From positions 2,111,001 through 2,175,000 of the forward strand of contig NZ_VOQR01000001.1 in NCBI RefSeq assembly GCF_007995065.1: a stretch of 64,000 nucleotides of DNA, written 5' to 3'. Below are positions 62,089 to 64,000 of this stretch, piece by piece. Numbering within the stretch: position 1 is the stretch's first letter; each line of letters opens with the position of its first letter. Below the pieces are notes generated by a model. The model made no database searches, was not told the origin of the DNA, and saw nothing but the letters and a program-made list of their open reading frames with translations. A program made the translations under genes and the position numbers. Origin of the DNA: Sphingomonas ginsenosidivorax. Its GTDB lineage: Bacteria; Pseudomonadota; Alphaproteobacteria; Sphingomonadales; Sphingomonadaceae.

Positions 62089-64000
62089 ATGACACGATCG
62101 ATCACGCGGCTCGCACTGGCGACGCTCGCAGCCACTAGCTCGACGAGCGCACTGGCGCAGGCCAGCGTCGCACCGGACACGTCCGAACAGGCGATCCAGG
62201 AGACCGGCGAGGAGATCGTCGTCACCGCGCAGAAGCGCGAGCAGCGGATCGCGGACGTGCCGGTCACCGTCACCGCGCTGACCGGTCAGCGGATGGCGGC
62301 GATCGGCGTCAACTCGCTGACCGAAGTCGCGCAGTTCATTCCCGGGCTGCAGATCCAGGAGCAGAGCGCGAACAACCCGGGTTTCGTGATCCGCGGCATC
62401 ACCTCGGACAACGGCTCGGCGCAGCAGGGCGCGCGCGTCACGCTTTACTACAACGGCATCGACATCAGCCGTTCGCGCGGTGCGTACCAGGACCTGTACG
62501 ACCTCGAGCGGATCGAGGTCGTGAAGGGCCCGCAGGCGACGCTGTTCGGCACGGCGGCTGCGGTCGGCGCGATCAGCGTGATCTCGGCCCGCCCCGAAGC
62601 GGGCGTCTCGGGCGCGATCAACGGGTCGTACGGCAATTACGACCGCACCCAGGTGTCGGGCTTCCTGAATGCCGGCAACGACGTCATCGCCGGGCGTCTC
62701 GCCTTCGCGTACAAATACCGCGACGGCTATGTCCGCAACATCGCGGGCGACGCCAACGTCCCCAACCAGAACCAAGGCGGCGTCGACCAGGACGATCTGA
62801 ACGGCCAGGACCAGCGCGGGCTGCGCGGGTCGCTGCGGTTCCGCCCGAGCGACAGCGTCACCGCCGACCTCGTCCTCACCTATGACGGCCAGCGCAACCC
62901 CGGCACCGCGTTCAAGAGCCGCGCGCATGCGCCGACCGGCGGCCAGACCGGCGATTATGGCTATGCCGAGCTGTCGGGATCGCCTGACAGCCTGGGCGCA
63001 CTCGGTGCGCGCAAGCTGGGCCTCGACCGCAACGTCTACGACGCCAACCTGACCGTCGCGGTCGACCTGTCGCCGGGGATCACGTTCACCACCGTCAACG
63101 GCTATCGCCGGTTCGACGCGCTCGAGATCTTCGACGCGGACGGCGGACCCGCGGCCTATCTGGAATTCGCCGAGGACGCCAAGGGCGACCAGTGGAGCCA
63201 TGAAAGCCGCTTCGCGTTCGAGGGACCGAAATACCGCGCCTCGGTCGGCTGGAACGCGTTCTTCGAGAACGGTTTCCAGCGCGTGCCGTTCGCGACGGAG
63301 GAAGGCACCTATATCGCCTGTTCGGTCGCCGCCGCCTATGCGCAGGTCCGCGCCGGACTGAATGCCGCGGGCATCCCGACCGGCACGAACTGCGTCGCCG
63401 CCAACGGCACGATCCCCGCGACGCGCGCCACCGCGGTGCTGAGCGGCGGTCGCCTGACCGCAGTGCCGTATCGTTCCGAGTTCACCAACTACGGCAACAA
63501 CGACACCTATTCGATGTTCGCCGACGCGACCTGGATCCCGACCCCCGCGCTCGAACTGACCGCCGGCGCGCGCGTCCTGATCGAGGATCGCCAGTCGGGC
63601 TATTCGTCGGTGCAGCCCAATTCGCAGCTGCTCGCCGCACTCGGCGTGCGCACCAGCCTGCTCGGCACCGCCAACACCAACGGCAACAAGTTCGTCGCGG
63701 AGAAGAGCTTCTATGCGCTGCTGCCGCGCTTCAACGCGTTGCTGAAGCTGAACGACCAGATCAACCTGTACGCGACGATCAGCAAGGGCCGCCGCTCGCC
63801 GGTCGTCCAGCTCGCCGCCCGCGCCACCGCGTTCGGCGTCGGTCCGAACCTGGCGATCGTGCCGCAGGAGAAGGTCTGGAACTACGAGGGCGGCATCAAG
63901 GGTCAAGTCGGGCCGCTGAGCGGCGCCGCATCGGTGTTCTACCAGACCTATGACGGCTTCCAGGTCTCGGTCACCGAGAACGGCGTCACGACGACGCGCA
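62089..64000 (+). CDS. TonB-dependent receptor, 3' end outside window
   Basis: 637 residues from the ATG at 62089 to the edge, still open. Signal peptide ends near STSALAQA, then TonB-box-like EEIVVTAQKREQRIADVPV and a plug with ERIEVVKGPQATLFG. This is the FecA/iron-type subclass common in sphingomonads. Divergence from phoD with repeats between suggests transport of an organophosphate or other phosphate-linked ligand, but the substrate is not shown. Confidence 0.9.
   Translation, partial: MTRSITRLALATLAATSSTSALAQASVAPDTSEQAIQETGEEIVVTAQKREQRIADVPVTVTALTGQRMAAIGVNSLTEVAQFIPGLQIQEQSANNPGFVIRGITSDNGSAQQGARVTLYYNGIDISRSRGAYQDLYDLERIEVVKGPQATLFGTAAAVGAISVISARPEAGVSGAINGSYGNYDRTQVSGFLNAGNDVIAGRLAFAYKYRDGYVRNIAGDANVPNQNQGGVDQDDLNGQDQRGLRGSLRFRPSDSVTADLVLTYDGQRNPGTAFKSRAHAPTGGQTGDYGYAELSGSPDSLGALGARKLGLDRNVYDANLTVAVDLSPGITFTTVNGYRRFDALEIFDADGGPAAYLEFAEDAKGDQWSHESRFAFEGPKYRASVGWNAFFENGFQRVPFATEEGTYIACSVAAAYAQVRAGLNAAGIPTGTNCVAANGTIPATRATAVLSGGRLTAVPYRSEFTNYGNNDTYSMFADATWIPTPALELTAGARVLIEDRQSGYSSVQPNSQLLAALGVRTSLLGTANTNGNKFVAEKSFYALLPRFNALLKLNDQINLYATISKGRRSPVVQLAARATAFGVGPNLAIVPQEKVWNYEGGIKGQVGPLSGAASVFYQTYDGFQVSVTENGVTTTR

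Noticed and set aside
57987..62138. A 1383-codon open frame on the plus strand
   Set aside because: It is antisense to GH3 and phoD and is Arg/Asp/Gly-rich. The real genes on the minus strand have catalytic motifs and signal peptides.

Overview
The window is high-GC DNA from an aerobic anoxygenic phototrophic alphaproteobacterium, most likely a sphingomonad. This rests on the photosynthesis gene order, the oxygen-dependent acsF cyclase, and the sets of TonB-dependent receptors with SapC and tryptophan-halogenase-like partners. No taxonomic marker gene is present, so the genus is an inference. No tRNA, rRNA, CRISPR array or insertion-sequence transposase was seen.

Bases 1-35951 are a photosynthesis gene cluster. 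At the left edge the minus-strand pair ppaA (B12-binding regulator) and ppsR (repressor, cut by the window edge) faces the long plus-strand operon bchFNBHLM-lhaA-puhABC-orf98-acsF-puhE-hemA. It supplies 5-aminolevulinate, Mg-porphyrin synthesis, dark protochlorophyllide reduction, the reaction-centre H subunit and assembly factors. A small secreted protein and a DUF3422 protein follow. Then come the minus-strand blocks crtF-bchCXYZ-pufBALMC (chlorin reduction, LH1, reaction centre and its tetraheme cytochrome), plus-strand crtDC (spirilloxanthin-type carotenoids), minus-strand bchIDO with a 52-residue membrane protein, and plus-strand tspO. Perfect TGT-N12-ACA PpsR-type operators lie upstream of bchC, between crtF and crtD, and between bchI and tspO. 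Most neighbours overlap by 4 bases (ATGA or GTGA), which suggests translational coupling.

The cluster carries several REP-like inverted repeats: in the bchN-bchB gap, in frame inside bchB, in the bchZ-bchY gap, and as a roughly 230-base compound insertion inside bchD. In bchD the frame changes across the insertion, next to an eight-base G/C tract. This is the most unusual feature of the window.

Bases 36050-50822 look like a glucuronoxylan and xylose locus. It has a Tat-exported GH3 enzyme, a GH67 alpha-glucuronidase, a two-domain SGNH/CE4 esterase-deacetylase, a sugar symporter, a xylonate dehydratase, a LacI regulator, a Gfo/Idh oxidoreductase, an SMP-30 lactonase and a VOC protein. A 14-base LacI-type palindrome recurs at the key promoters.

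Bases 50804-60158 hold a tryptophan-halogenase-like flavoprotein, a cupin-like protein, SapC, a large TonB-dependent receptor and a second, Sec-exported GH3 enzyme. A similar LacI-type site upstream of the receptor links it to the same sugar regulon. The right end has a PhoD-type phosphatase divergent from a second TonB-dependent receptor that runs off the window, with PHO-box-like repeats between them.
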